In this document: piece by piece, positions 50,232 through 59,346 of the stretch
How positions within the stretch are numbered: the stretch's first letter is position 1
Layout of the letters: the number at the start of each line of letters is the position of its first letter
DNA from: JBCCGI01 sp039029355
GTDB lineage: Bacteria; Planctomycetota; UBA1135; GCA-002686595
NCBI GenBank assembly: GCA_039029355.1
Contig: JBCCGI010000043.1
Span: 1 to 64,000, forward strand
Direction of reading: 5' to 3'
Length of the DNA: 64,000 nucleotides
Notes under the pieces: generated by a model
The model's database searches: none
What the model was told of the DNA's origin: nothing
What the model saw: only the letters and a program-made list of their open reading frames with translations
Program-made: the position numbers and the translations under genes

Positions 50232-53000
50232 ATGGCCGATCTCATGACGCCGGCGAAGAGGCGCTCTCGCCAACCGCAACGATCCCAGCACGTCTACTCC
50301 TTCGGACCGAGCGGAGCCGACGGCAACCGGGACCTCAAGAACCTGCTCGGCGGCAAGGGCGCCAACCTGGCGGAGATGTCGAGCCTGGGGCTGCCGGTGC
50401 CGCCCGGCTTCACGATCTCGACCGAGGTCTGCACGCACTACACCGAGAACGGGGGCGCCTACCCCGCCTCGCTGCAGCGCAAGGTCGACCAGGCGCTGGC
50501 CAAGACCGAGGCCGAGATGGTCAAGCGCTTCGGCGACGCCGAGAACCCGCTGCTCGTGTCGGTGCGCTCGGGCGCGCGCGTCTCGATGCCGGGGATGATG
50601 GACACCGTGCTGAACCTCGGGCTCAACGACACGACGGTCGAAGGGCTTGCGCGCCAGTCCGGCAACCCGCGCTTTGCGTGGGACGCCTACCGCCGCTTCG
50701 TGCAGATGTACGGCGACGTGGTGCTCGGCATCGGCCCGGCTCCGGGCGAGGAGATCAACCCCTTCGCCCTGGCGCTGGAGAAGCTCAAGAAGAAGCGTCG
50801 CGTCACCGAGGACACCGACCTCACCGCCGAGGACCTGCAGGGCCTGGTGGCCGAGTTCAAGGCGATCGTGAAGCGCCGCACCAAGCGCGCCTTCCCCGAG
50901 GACCCGCGCGAGCAGCTGTGGGGCGCCATCGGCGCGGTGTTCGGCTCGTGGGACAACGAGCGCGCCATCGCGTACCGCCAGATGAACGGCATCCCCGGCG
51001 ACTGGGGCACGGCGGTCAACGTGCAGGCGATGGTGTTCGGCAACCTCGGCGAGGAGTCCGGCACCGGCGTCGCGTTCACGCGCGACCCCGCCTCGGGCGA
51101 GAAGGTCTTCTACGGCGAGTTCCTGCTGAACGCCCAGGGCGAGGACGTCGTCGCCGGCATCCGCACGCCGCAGCCGATCGAGAAGCTGCGCGACGCGATG
51201 CCGAAGGCCTACCGCGAGCTGATGCGGATCCAGAAGCTCCTGGAGAAGCACTACCGCGACATGCAGGACCTCGAGTTCACGATCGAGAACAAGCGGCTCT
51301 TCATGCTGCAGTGCCGCGCGGGCAAGCGCACCGGCTTCGCCGCCGTGCGCATCGCCGCCGACATGGTGCGCGAGAGGCTCATCTCGAAGGAGGAGGCCGT
51401 GATGCGCGTCGAGCCCGAGGCGCTCAACCAGCTGCTGCAGCCGGTCTTCAACCCGGCCGGCATCCAGGCCGCGCGCAAGGAGGGCCGCATCCTGACCAAG
51501 GGGCTGAACGCCGGGCCGGGCGCCGCCACCGGGCGCGTGGTCTACAGCGCCGAGCGCGCCGAGGAGCGCGCCAAGCAGGGCGACCCGGTGCTGCTCGTAC
51601 GCATCGAGACCTCGCCCGAGGACATCAAGGGCATGCAGGCCGCGGACGGCATCCTGACCGCGCGCGGCGGCATGACGAGCCACGCGGCGCTGGTCGCGCG
51701 GCAGATGGGCAAGGTGTGCGTCGCGGGCGCCGGCGCGCTCGAGATCGACTACAAGAAGCGCGCGATGAAAGTCGCGGGCAAGACCATCAAGGAGGGCGAC
51801 TGGCTCAGCCTGGACGGCACGACCGGCGAGGTGATCCTGGGCGAGATCGCCACCCGCCCGTCGGAGACGATCGCGGCGCTCTTCGCCAAGGGCAAGCGCA
51901 AACCGAAGACCGGGCCCGGCTTCCGCGCGTACCAGCAGATGATGAAGTGGGCGGACGAGTTCCGCACCCTGCGCGTGCGCACCAACGCCGACCAGCCCGA
52001 CCAGTGCGACACGGCGGTGGTGTTCGGCGCCGAGGGCATCGGCCTGACGCGCACCGAGCACATGTTCTTCGGCGGCAAGAAGATCGACGCCATGCGGCGC
52101 ATGATCCTGGCCGAGACCACGCGCGACCGCGAGAAGGCGCTGAAGGCGCTGCTGCCGCTGCAGCGGCGCGACTTCGAGGGCATCTTCAAGTCGATGGGCG
52201 ACCGCCCGGTGACGATCCGCACCCTCGACCCGCCGCTGCACGAGTTCCTCCCGCACGAGAAGAAGGACCAGCGCGAGCTCGCCAAGCAGCTCGGCGTCTC
52301 GGCCAAGGAGATCGCGACCAAGGTCGAGCAGCTGGCCGAGCTCAACCCGATGCTCGGGCACCGCGGGTGCCGGCTGGGCATCACCTACCCCGAGATCACG
52401 CGCATGCAGGCGCGCGCGATCTTCGAGGCGGCGCTCAACGTCGCCAAGAAGACGCGCAAGAAGCCGCGGCCGGAGATCATGATCCCGCTGATCGGCACGG
52501 CCGAGGAGCTGCGGCTCCAGGTGGCTGAGGTGCGCCAGGTGGCCGAGGAGGTCTTCGCCGCGAAGAAGGCGCGCCTGCCCTACCTGGTCGGCACGATGAT
52601 CGAGCTGCCGCGCGCCGCGCTGACCGCCGGCGAGATCGCCGAGCACGCCGAGTTCTTCTCGTTCGGCACGAACGACCTGACCCAGACCGCCTTCGGCATC
52701 AGCCGCGACGACGCGGGCAAGTTCATCCCGCTCTACGTCGAGCAGGAGATCTTCCCCACCGACCCCTTCGCCAGCATCGACGAGGCGGGCGTCGGGCGGC
52801 TGATGGAGATCGCCACCTCCGAGGGCAAGGCCGCCCGCCAGGACATCAAGCTCGGCATCTGCGGCGAGCACGGCGGCGAGCCGAAGTCGGTCGAGTTCTG
52901 CCACCGGCTGGGGCTGGAGTACGTCTCGTGCTCGCCCTACCGCGTGCCGATCGCGCGCCTCGCCGCCGCTCAGGCGGTGCTGCGCGAGCGCGGCGCGTAG
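50232..53000 (+). CDS. ppdK: Pyruvate, phosphate dikinase
   Basis: A 922-residue enzyme that interconverts pyruvate + ATP + Pi and phosphoenolpyruvate + AMP + PPi. Domains in order: ATP-grasp nucleotide-binding domain (NLLGGKGANLAEMSSLGLPV at about 36-55, SVRSGARVSMPGMMDTVLNL), swivelling phosphohistidine domain with the catalytic His in GGMTSHAALVARQMGKVCV, and a PEP-utilising TIM barrel (GLTRTEHMFF, EIMIPLIGTAEELRLQ, FFSFGTNDLTQTAFGISRDD, ending GICGEHGGEPKSVEFCHRLG). The catalytic Cys-Ser motif is YVSCSPYRVPIARLAAAQ. Length is normal for the bacterial form. ATG at 50232 follows a 25-residue basic leader that is not in all homologues. It is probably co-transcribed with the small protein upstream and is followed by a very strong hairpin. 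In this lineage it may serve glycolysis or gluconeogenesis with PPi. Confidence 0.97.
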   Translation: MADLMTPAKRRSRQPQRSQHVYSFGPSGADGNRDLKNLLGGKGANLAEMSSLGLPVPPGFTISTEVCTHYTENGGAYPASLQRKVDQALAKTEAEMVKRFGDAENPLLVSVRSGARVSMPGMMDTVLNLGLNDTTVEGLARQSGNPRFAWDAYRRFVQMYGDVVLGIGPAPGEEINPFALALEKLKKKRRVTEDTDLTAEDLQGLVAEFKAIVKRRTKRAFPEDPREQLWGAIGAVFGSWDNERAIAYRQMNGIPGDWGTAVNVQAMVFGNLGEESGTGVAFTRDPASGEKVFYGEFLLNAQGEDVVAGIRTPQPIEKLRDAMPKAYRELMRIQKLLEKHYRDMQDLEFTIENKRLFMLQCRAGKRTGFAAVRIAADMVRERLISKEEAVMRVEPEALNQLLQPVFNPAGIQAARKEGRILTKGLNAGPGAATGRVVYSAERAEERAKQGDPVLLVRIETSPEDIKGMQAADGILTARGGMTSHAALVARQMGKVCVAGAGALEIDYKKRAMKVAGKTIKEGDWLSLDGTTGEVILGEIATRPSETIAALFAKGKRKPKTGPGFRAYQQMMKWADEFRTLRVRTNADQPDQCDTAVVFGAEGIGLTRTEHMFFGGKKIDAMRRMILAETTRDREKALKALLPLQRRDFEGIFKSMGDRPVTIRTLDPPLHEFLPHEKKDQRELAKQLGVSAKEIATKVEQLAELNPMLGHRGCRLGITYPEITRMQARAIFEAALNVAKKTRKKPRPEIMIPLIGTAEELRLQVAEVRQVAEEVFAAKKARLPYLVGTMIELPRAALTAGEIAEHAEFFSFGTNDLTQTAFGISRDDAGKFIPLYVEQEIFPTDPFASIDEAGVGRLMEIATSEGKAARQDIKLGICGEHGGEPKSVEFCHRLGLEYVSCSPYRVPIARLAAAQAVLRERGA

Positions 53001-53001
53001 C

Positions 53002-53053
53002 CCGAACCGGATCGCCCGAGGCTGCCCGCCGGGGCCTCGGGCCCCCGGTTCGG
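53002..53053 (+). terminator. Very strong hairpin after ppdK
   Basis: Two stacked perfect stems: ccgaaccgg (53002-53010) with ccggttcgg (53045-53053), and gcccgaggc (53014-53022) with gcctcgggc (53034-53042). They are separated by a 3/2-nt internal bulge, with an 11-nt loop. The structure starts one base after the ppdK stop codon. No U-tract follows; the DNA runs directly into the 17-bp tandem array. Confidence 0.6.
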
Positions 53054-53264
53054 CCGAGCGTGCTCACGGGCCGAGCGTGCTCACGGGCCGAGCGTGCTCA
53101 CGGGCCGAGCGTGCTCACGGGCCGAGCGTGCTCACGGGCCGAGCGTGCTCACGGGTCGGCGTGCGCACGGGTCGGCGTGCGCACGGGTCCGCACGCACGG
53201 GCCCGCGGGCTCACCGGTCCGCGGGCTCACGGGTCCGCGGGCTCACGGGTCCGCGGCTCACGGG
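53054..53264. repeat. 17-bp tandem repeat array with short palindromes
   Basis: Six perfect head-to-tail copies of ccgagcgtgctcacggg occupy 53054-53155. They are followed by 14-16 bp variants: tcggcgtgcgcacggg twice from 53156, a shortened tccgcacgcacggg, and tccgcgggctcacggg-type units to about 53264. Each class contains a small palindrome at the same place: gagcgtgctc, then cgtgcgcacg, then ccgcgg/cccgcggg. The unit length is not a multiple of three and the array is open in several frames, so it is not read as coding. There are no unique spacers, so it is not a CRISPR array. Another about 140 nt without a gene follow up to 53403. Confidence 0.9.
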
Positions 53265-53403
53265 TCCGCGGCGCCGTGGCAGCGGCTTCGCGGTCCGCGC
53301 CCGCCGTCCGCGCTCCGGTGAGCGCAAGCTGGAGCCAACGCGCCCGCCCCTCTCGCGCGGCGCGGGAAAGCGCCGGTAGCGGATCTCCCGCGCTTGGCCG
53401 AGG

Positions 53404-55590
53404 ATGGCGCATGTGAAGAATCTCGCGCTCCTCCTGCCCCTCGCAGCCCCCCTCTCCGCCGCTCCCCAGGACGTCGTCCTACAGCTCTTGGGCGACGCTC
53501 CGAGCGACGACTTCGGCCAGGCCACGGCGGTCGCCGACTTCGACGGCGACGGGACCCTCGATCTCCTGGTCGGCGCCTTCGACGGGGCCGGGTTCACGTC
53601 GGTCGCCGGCTATGCGCGGACCTACACCTCCGGCGGGATGCAGCTCCAGCAGTTCATCGGCCCGGCCGGCTCGGGCGACTTCGGCTGGTCGGTGGCGCCG
53701 GCGCCCGACCTCGACGACGACGGGCTGCCGGATGTCTTGATCGGAGATCCGGAGGCCAACGACGGCCCGGTGAGCGACGCGGGGCGCGTCTCGATCTTCT
53801 CGTCGGCGACCGGCGCGGAGCTCTTCACCGAGACCGGCGGCACCCTGGCCCGCCTCGGGCACCGCGTGGCGCTGCTCGGCGACGTCACCGGCGACGGATC
53901 GGCGGACTTCGCCTCGGGCGCGATCGCCTTCGGCTTCACCGCGACGCCGTCGCTCCGCGTGCGCTCGGGCGCCGGCGCTGCGCCGCTGTACCTGCTCTCG
54001 GGCGACGAGTACGCCGCCGACGACCTCACCGGCCCCGGCGACGTGACCGGCGACGGACGCGCGGACCTGCTCTACGGCAACGCCGCCGGCGACGGCTTCG
54101 CGCGCCTGCTCAACGGCCCCGACGGCGCGCTGGTGCGCGAGCACACGATCGAGCAGATGGACACCCTCTTCGGCGTGAGCGTGGCGCCGGCCGGCGACCT
54201 CGACCTCGACGGCACGCCCGACTACGCGGTCGGTGCGGTCGACTACTCGCCGGCGGGCCTGGACGGGGTCGGCGCGGTGTTCGCGTTCTCGGGTGCCGAT
54301 GGGCGCGAGCTGTGGCGCGCCGACGGCCAGAGCCCCGACAACTACGGCTGGCGCCTCGACGGCGGGCGCGACGTGGACCTCGACGGCGTGCCCGACGTGG
54401 CGACCGCGACGCTGCAGCGCGGCGAGGTCCTGTCGGGCGTCGACGGCACGCGGCTCTTCTACCACTTCGGGCAGTTCTTCAGCACGACCGTCGCGAGCGA
54501 GGTGGCGCTCGTGCCCGACACCAACGGCGACGGCACCGCCGAGCTCCTGCTGTCCGGCCCCAGCTCGTCGGGCTTCAGCAGCGGGCCGGGCAAGGTCGAG
54601 GTGATCGCGCCGCTCGCCATCGACTGCGACGGCACGGGCGTCTTCGACTTCCTGGAGATCACCTCCGGCGTCGCGCTCGACTGCAACAACAACTTCAGCC
54701 CCGACTCCTGCGACATCGCCGCGGGCATCGAGACCGACTGCGACGTCGACGGCATCCCCGACTCCTGCGAGGGCGACTGCAACGAGAACGGCGTCTTCGA
54801 TCCGTGCGACATCGCGATGGGCACGAGCTTCGACTGCGACCTCGACGGGATCCCCGACGAGTGCGGCGACGACTGCAACGGCAACGGCCTGGCCGACTCC
54901 TGCGAGGTCGCCGCCGGCACCGCGGCCGACTGCGACGGCGACGGGCTCCTGGACGAGTGCGAGCTGGCCGCGGGCGCGACCGACTGCGACGCGGACGGCG
55001 TGCCCGACATCTGCCAGGCGACCGCCGACCCGAGCCTCGACTGCGACGGCGACCTGCAGCTCGACGCGTGCGAGCTCGCCGCCGGCACCGAGCCCGACTG
55101 CAACGCCAACGGCGCGCCCGACTCCTGCGACGTGGCTCCCGGCGGCGGCAGCGTCGACTTCGACGCCAACGGAGTGCCGGACGAGTGCGAGCACATGCTC
55201 GTCGGCGCGCCCGGCTCGATCTCGGTCGCCACCGGCGGCACGCACGCGCTCACCCTGGTGGCCGGCCCCGACGCCTTCCTCAAGACCTACTTCGTGCTCG
55301 GCACGCTCAGCGGCACCGCCCCCGGCATTCCGCTGGCGGGCTTCGTGCTGCCGCTCAACCCCGACCCGTGGTTCCAGTTCACCGCCGCCCACGCGAACGA
55401 GAACCCGCCGCTGCAGGCGACGACGGGCGTGCTGGGCTACGGCGGCTCGTCGGTGGCGCCCGCGATCGTGGTGCCGCTCGGGCTCGACGCCGGGTTCGTC
55501 GGCGCGACGTTCCACCACGCCTTCCTGGTGCTCGACGGGATCGGCGTGGCCGCGGTGAGCAACGCGGTGGAGCTGGTGCTCGTGCCTTAG
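53404..55590 (+). CDS. Secreted FG-GAP and calcium-repeat protein
   Basis: A 728-residue exported protein. ATG at 53404 or GTG at 53413 opens a signal peptide (KNLALLLPLAAPLSAAPQ). GTG has the better-spaced aggat upstream and gives a more usual signal peptide. Residues about 25-400 are FG-GAP/integrin-alpha-like beta-propeller repeats (DFGQATAVADFDGDGTLDLL, DFGWSVAPAPDLDDDGLPDV, LFGVSVAPAGDLDLDGTPDY), each with a DxDxDGxxD calcium loop. Residues about 405-595 are Cys/Asp-rich thrombospondin type 3-like repeats of the form DCDxDGxPDSCE. The last about 130 residues are the beta-rich C-terminal domain shared with the LamG-like protein at 8570. This looks like a surface adhesin or structural protein; no enzyme site was found. 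It faces the convergent small lipoprotein across 30 nt. Confidence 0.88.
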   Translation: MAHVKNLALLLPLAAPLSAAPQDVVLQLLGDAPSDDFGQATAVADFDGDGTLDLLVGAFDGAGFTSVAGYARTYTSGGMQLQQFIGPAGSGDFGWSVAPAPDLDDDGLPDVLIGDPEANDGPVSDAGRVSIFSSATGAELFTETGGTLARLGHRVALLGDVTGDGSADFASGAIAFGFTATPSLRVRSGAGAAPLYLLSGDEYAADDLTGPGDVTGDGRADLLYGNAAGDGFARLLNGPDGALVREHTIEQMDTLFGVSVAPAGDLDLDGTPDYAVGAVDYSPAGLDGVGAVFAFSGADGRELWRADGQSPDNYGWRLDGGRDVDLDGVPDVATATLQRGEVLSGVDGTRLFYHFGQFFSTTVASEVALVPDTNGDGTAELLLSGPSSSGFSSGPGKVEVIAPLAIDCDGTGVFDFLEITSGVALDCNNNFSPDSCDIAAGIETDCDVDGIPDSCEGDCNENGVFDPCDIAMGTSFDCDLDGIPDECGDDCNGNGLADSCEVAAGTAADCDGDGLLDECELAAGATDCDADGVPDICQATADPSLDCDGDLQLDACELAAGTEPDCNANGAPDSCDVAPGGGSVDFDANGVPDECEHMLVGAPGSISVATGGTHALTLVAGPDAFLKTYFVLGTLSGTAPGIPLAGFVLPLNPDPWFQFTAAHANENPPLQATTGVLGYGGSSVAPAIVVPLGLDAGFVGATFHHAFLVLDGIGVAAVSNAVELVLVP

Positions 55591-55621
55591 GCCCGAGCCC
55601 CTACATGCAGCGGCCGGGCCT
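55589..55621. terminator. Short hairpin between convergent genes
   Basis: aggcccg (55589-55595) and cgggcct (55615-55621) form 7-bp arms that overlap the two stop codons of the convergent FG-GAP and small lipoprotein genes. It is the only structured element in the 30-nt gap. The loop is long and there is no T-run. Confidence 0.35.
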
Positions 55622-55983
55622 CAGTCGCTGACGCTCCAGCCGGTCTCGTCGGACCAGATCAGCTCCCAGCCGGACGGCCGGAGCTGTTCTCCGAGCATCA
55701 GCATGTAGCGGCCCCGATTGCGCGGGTAGTACCGCCACTCGCCGTAGCGCGTGGGTCCGGGGACGGGGCCGGCCTCGCCCAGGCTTTCAGGAAGGCGGCC
55801 GTGCTGCTCGCGGAAGGCCTCGATCCGCCGGCGCAGATCCTCGCCCTCAGCCTGCAGGACCTCGATCTCGTCCCACGGAGGGCCCTCCCAGCAGCCGGGC
55901 AGCACCGCCAACCCTGGGATCGCCAGCGACCAGGCGAGGACCCGCCGGCGATGCGGTCTGGGACGGGTCGTGGGCCGGCGCAT
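55621..55983 (-). CDS. Small lipoprotein, hypothetical
   Basis: A 120-residue predicted lipoprotein. ATG at 55983 starts a strongly basic N-region (RRPTTRPRPHRRR), which could also be a Tat-like leader, and a hydrophobic LAWSLAIPGLAVLPGC with the Cys as lipobox. The mature part has a short helix (EGEDLRRRIEAFREQHGRLP) and a beta-sheet-like end (GEWRYYPRNRGRYMLML, GWELIWSDETGWSVSD). The helix-sheet layout with REQHGRLPESL resembles the globular domain of type II pseudopilins, but no pilin-type N-terminal helix is present. The gene lies 10 nt downstream of the first M28 peptidase gene and is probably on the same transcript. No function can be assigned. Confidence 0.7.
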   Translation of the reverse strand: MRRPTTRPRPHRRRVLAWSLAIPGLAVLPGCWEGPPWDEIEVLQAEGEDLRRRIEAFREQHGRLPESLGEAGPVPGPTRYGEWRYYPRNRGRYMLMLGEQLRPSGWELIWSDETGWSVSD

Positions 55984-55993
55984 GCGGCGCTGC

Positions 55994-57433
55994 CTACATC
56001 CGCTCCTTCGCCTGCAGCGCGTCGAGCATCCGCACCACCAGGCGCGACACGCGTCGGATCTTGTCGCAGTCGATCTTCTCGGCCGTGTCGCTGGGCTGGT
56101 GGTAGTCGTCGTGGACGTCCGAGAAGAGGAACATCACCGGGATGCCGAGGTTCTCGGAGAAGCTCTGCTGATCGGAGCGCGCCCAGTACTCGTCGCAGCT
56201 GCCCAGCTCGGGGAAGCCCTCCTGGGGTGCGTGTGCCTCGGCCATGCGCACGAGCTCGTTGTACTGCGGCAGCTCCTGGGTCGGCGTGATCAGGAGGTAG
56301 TCGGCGGCGTTGCGGCCGATCATGTCGATGTTGATGTTGGCCGCCGGCGTGTAGCCCTCGGGCAGGGTCGGGTTGAGCGTCCAGGCCTTGGAGCCCAGGA
56401 GTCCCTTCTCCTCGCCCGAGACCCAGATCAGCAGCACCGAGCGGCTCATCGGCCCGTGTGCCGCGAGCGCCTCGGCGATCGAGAGCAGGCCGGTGGTGCC
56501 CGAGGCGTTGTCGTCGGCGCCGTTGTAGATCTCGCCGTCGCGCGCGCCGACGTGATCGTAGTGGGCGGAGACGATCAGCACTTGGCTGGCAAGCTCGGGA
56601 TCGTTGCCGGGCCAGAAGCCGCACACGTTCTCGGCCGTGAAGCGCTCGCGCCCCTCGGCCGCGCCGCGCGTGTCGCGCACGCGCACGTCGAGCTGTTGGC
56701 CGAGCCCGGGCGCCTCGCCCACCAGGTCGAGGCCGACCTCGCGCAGCACGTAGAGCTGCGGGAAGACAGCCTTCTGCCCCTCCTCCGGGAGCGAGATCGA
56801 GCCGGTGCGCGCGCGCCAGACCCAGCTCCCGAACTTCTTGGGATGCGTGTACGGCAGGTCGTCGTAGTCGGGTCCGGGCATCACCGCGAGCCCGATCGCG
56901 CCGGCGCCGCGGACGTTGTTGCGGCGCTCGCGCCAGGGCAGGTCCGAGTCGTAGGCGACCGCCCAGCGCCCGGACAGGTCGAGCCCGGCCACGTCGGCCT
57001 CGGTGCCCATGCCGACGAAGGTGAGGGCTCCTTCGGTCGTGAGGTCGTCCACCTCGCGGCTGGAGAACACGTAGTCGTTGCCGAAGGTCAGCGCCTTCTC
57101 CTCGTCGCCGCGTACGACCGTCACGCCGGTCTTCTCCAGGTCGAGGCGCTTGCGCTCGAGCTCGTAAAGGTCGAAGAAGCCGCCGTCCTCACCGCCCGGT
57201 TGGAAGCCCAGCCGCATCAGGCGCGCGCGGATGTAGCGCGCCGCGATCCGCAGCCCGTCGCTGGGCGTGTCGCGGCCGCGGAGCTCGTCCGAGGCCAGGA
57301 ACTCGATGTCGGCGCGGATGCGGGCCTCGCGGACCGCGTCGAGCGCGGCTCCGAGGCCTCCTTCGGCGGCCTGGAGCGCGGAGGCGGCGGGAGCGAGGAC
57401 GAGGAGCAGGACGAGAGAGAGCGTTCGGCGCAT
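55994..57433 (-). CDS. Secreted M28-family metallopeptidase A
   Basis: A 479-residue exported zinc aminopeptidase-like protein. ATG at 57433 gives a signal peptide (LSLVLLLVLAPAASALQ). A PA-domain-like insert spans about residues 130-230. The M28 catalytic domain has the di-zinc ligands in order: SAHYDHVGARDGEIY (His, Asp), GADDNASGTTGLL (Asp), WVSGEEKGLLGS (Glu pair), NINIDMIGRNAADYL (Asp) and DDYHQPSDT (His). All conserved metal ligands and the catalytic Glu are present, so activity is expected. It is a close paralog of the next gene and sits head to tail with it, 130 nt apart. Members typically release N-terminal amino acids or act on short peptides in nutrient scavenging. Substrate preference is unknown. 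Confidence 0.9.
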   Translation of the reverse strand: MRRTLSLVLLLVLAPAASALQAAEGGLGAALDAVREARIRADIEFLASDELRGRDTPSDGLRIAARYIRARLMRLGFQPGGEDGGFFDLYELERKRLDLEKTGVTVVRGDEEKALTFGNDYVFSSREVDDLTTEGALTFVGMGTEADVAGLDLSGRWAVAYDSDLPWRERRNNVRGAGAIGLAVMPGPDYDDLPYTHPKKFGSWVWRARTGSISLPEEGQKAVFPQLYVLREVGLDLVGEAPGLGQQLDVRVRDTRGAAEGRERFTAENVCGFWPGNDPELASQVLIVSAHYDHVGARDGEIYNGADDNASGTTGLLSIAEALAAHGPMSRSVLLIWVSGEEKGLLGSKAWTLNPTLPEGYTPAANINIDMIGRNAADYLLITPTQELPQYNELVRMAEAHAPQEGFPELGSCDEYWARSDQQSFSENLGIPVMFLFSDVHDDYHQPSDTAEKIDCDKIRRVSRLVVRMLDALQAKERM

Positions 57434-57563
57434 GTGGATGGACGATGCGTGTGGTGGATGGGCTCGGGGTGGCGGCATTTTTCCGTGCCGAGCCGGTCGC
57501 TGGCAAGCCCGGCCGCCCGCGGCCCCGTTCAGGGCCCCAGCCGGCTGTGGTCACCCCGGGGCG

Positions 57564-58997
57564 CTAGAGCGGCTCGCGCTCCAACCGCACGAGCATGCGG
57601 AAGATCAGCCGCGCTACCCGGTGCACCTTGTCGTAGTCGATCTTATCGGGGGTGTCGGTGGGCTTGTGGTAGTCCTCGTGCTCGCCGGCGAAGAGGAAGC
57701 ACACCGGGATGTCGAGCTTGGCGAAGCTCGCCTGGTCGGAGCGGTCGTAGTAGCGGTCGGCGCTCTCCAGCTCCGGGAAGCCCTCCTGCGGCGCCAGCTC
57801 GCGCGCGATGGCGGTCAGGAAGCTGGCCTTGGGATGCGACTCGCTCGGCGTCAGGCCGAGGCGCTCGGGCGCGTTGCGGCCGATCATGTCGATGTTCAGG
57901 TTGCACACCGCGCGCATGCCCTCGGGCAGGGTCGGTTCCTTGGCCCAGGCGGCCGAGCCGAGCAAGCCCTTCTCCTCGCCCGACACCCAGATCAGGAGCA
58001 CCGAGCGCTTGAGCGGCCCGTGGGCGACGAGCGCCTCGCCCACCGCCAGCAGCCCGGTCGTGCCCGAGCCGTTGTCGTCGGCGCCGTTGTAGATCGCCTC
58101 GCCGCGCTGGCCGACGTGGTCGTAGTGGGCCGAGACCAGGATCACCTCGTTCCGCAGCGCCGGGTCCGAGCCGGGGAAGAGCCCGCACACGTTCTCGAGC
58201 TCCACCGTCGCCTGGGCACGGCGCACCTCGTGCGCGCGCACGTCGAGCACCTGGCCGAGCCTGGCGCCGGCGGCGAGCGGCGCACCGACCTCGGGCGCGA
58301 GGAAGACCTGCGGGTAGATCTCGCGCTTCTCGGTGGTGCCGCCGCGCTGGCGCTGTAGCGCGCCCTGCACCAGGTCGCCGGTGGAGCGCGCGTGGCGCTC
58401 GGGATAGGGCTCCTTCTGGTACTCCGGCCCCGGCGTCACCAGGATGCCGAGCGCGCCGCCCTCGCGCGCGAGGTTGCGCCGCGAGATCGTGCGCGTGCCG
58501 CGGTCGAGGCAGAAGGCCCAACGGCCCTTCAGGACGCCCGGAGAGAGCGCGGCGAAGTCGGCGCGCCGGCCTTCGCCGCAGAAGACGACCTCGCCCGCGA
58601 CGTCGTGGTCGGCGGCTTCGAGCGAGCTGCCCAGGTAGTAGTCCTCGCCGAAGGCCAGCCGCCGAGCATCGCCGCCGACCTCGAGCGTCAGCGAACTCCC
58701 CTCCACGTCGAGCTTGCGGATCGCCAGGGAGTAGCGGTCGAAGAAGCCGCCGTCTTCGCCCCCGGGCTGGAAGCCCAGGGCCTGGAGCCGCGCGCGCAGG
58801 TACCGCGCGGCCACGCGCTGCTCGCGGCTGGGCGTGTCGCGCCCGCGCAGCACGTCGTCGGCGAGGAAGTAGAGGTCGGCCTCGATGTGCCCGGCCTGGA
58901 CGGCTTCGAGGCCGCGGCGGAGGGCCGTCTCGTCCTGGGTGGGCGAGCTGGCGAGGAGGGCTCCGGTGAGCGCCAGGGCGCTGAGGGTGGCGTACAT
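57564..58997 (-). CDS. Secreted M28-family metallopeptidase B
   Basis: A 477-residue paralog of the peptidase at 55994, with similar length and domain order. ATG at 58997 begins a short hydrophobic signal region (LSALALTGALLASSPTQ). The metal ligands are intact: SAHYDHVGQRGEAIY, GADDNGSGTTGLL, WVSGEEKGLLGS, NLNIDMIGRNAPER and EDYHKPTDT. The N-terminal and middle regions have diverged much more than the catalytic motifs, which suggests an old tandem duplication with changed specificity. The genes share orientation and may be one transcript; 130 nt separate them. Both are exported and probably work on extracellular peptides. Confidence 0.9.
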   Translation of the reverse strand: MYATLSALALTGALLASSPTQDETALRRGLEAVQAGHIEADLYFLADDVLRGRDTPSREQRVAARYLRARLQALGFQPGGEDGGFFDRYSLAIRKLDVEGSSLTLEVGGDARRLAFGEDYYLGSSLEAADHDVAGEVVFCGEGRRADFAALSPGVLKGRWAFCLDRGTRTISRRNLAREGGALGILVTPGPEYQKEPYPERHARSTGDLVQGALQRQRGGTTEKREIYPQVFLAPEVGAPLAAGARLGQVLDVRAHEVRRAQATVELENVCGLFPGSDPALRNEVILVSAHYDHVGQRGEAIYNGADDNGSGTTGLLAVGEALVAHGPLKRSVLLIWVSGEEKGLLGSAAWAKEPTLPEGMRAVCNLNIDMIGRNAPERLGLTPSESHPKASFLTAIARELAPQEGFPELESADRYYDRSDQASFAKLDIPVCFLFAGEHEDYHKPTDTPDKIDYDKVHRVARLIFRMLVRLEREPL

Positions 58998-59346
58998 GGG
59001 GGCATCTTAGGGCGAACGCGGAGGCGGGAGGGGGCGCGTGGGGGGGTGGGGTGTACGGATTCGATATCGACGCGCCCCCACCGTCCCCGGCGCCCATCCC
59101 TAGCCCCCACCCACCACGGGGCCTCGCCGCGGCGCGGGCCGGGGGGAGACCGGAGCGTCGGGTGGTTGGTTTCACTTCGCCGCGCAGGATCGAAGCACCT
59201 GGAGCGGTCGCTTCGCGGGCCGAGGCGGCGGGCGCTCGCTCGAAGCCTCGCTCGTCCCGCTTCGCCAGCCCGACCGGCTAGTCCGCCCGGCCGGTTCGTC
59301 GAGGCGGCGTGCAGGCGGCTCGGCCCTCCAGCCGCGGCGCGGGTCG
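58998..59346. other. 349-nt intergenic region, no feature recognised
   Basis: Between the start of the second M28 peptidase gene (58997, minus) and the stop of the ECF sigma gene (59347, minus). Open frames cross it but have no family motifs or signal sequences. It should contain the promoter of the peptidase pair and the 3' end of the sigma operon. No convincing hairpin or operator was found. Confidence 0.4.

Noticed and set aside
53054..53264. Possible CRISPR array
   Set aside because: The units are directly adjacent without unique spacers, only 14-17 bp long, and no cas genes are in the window.
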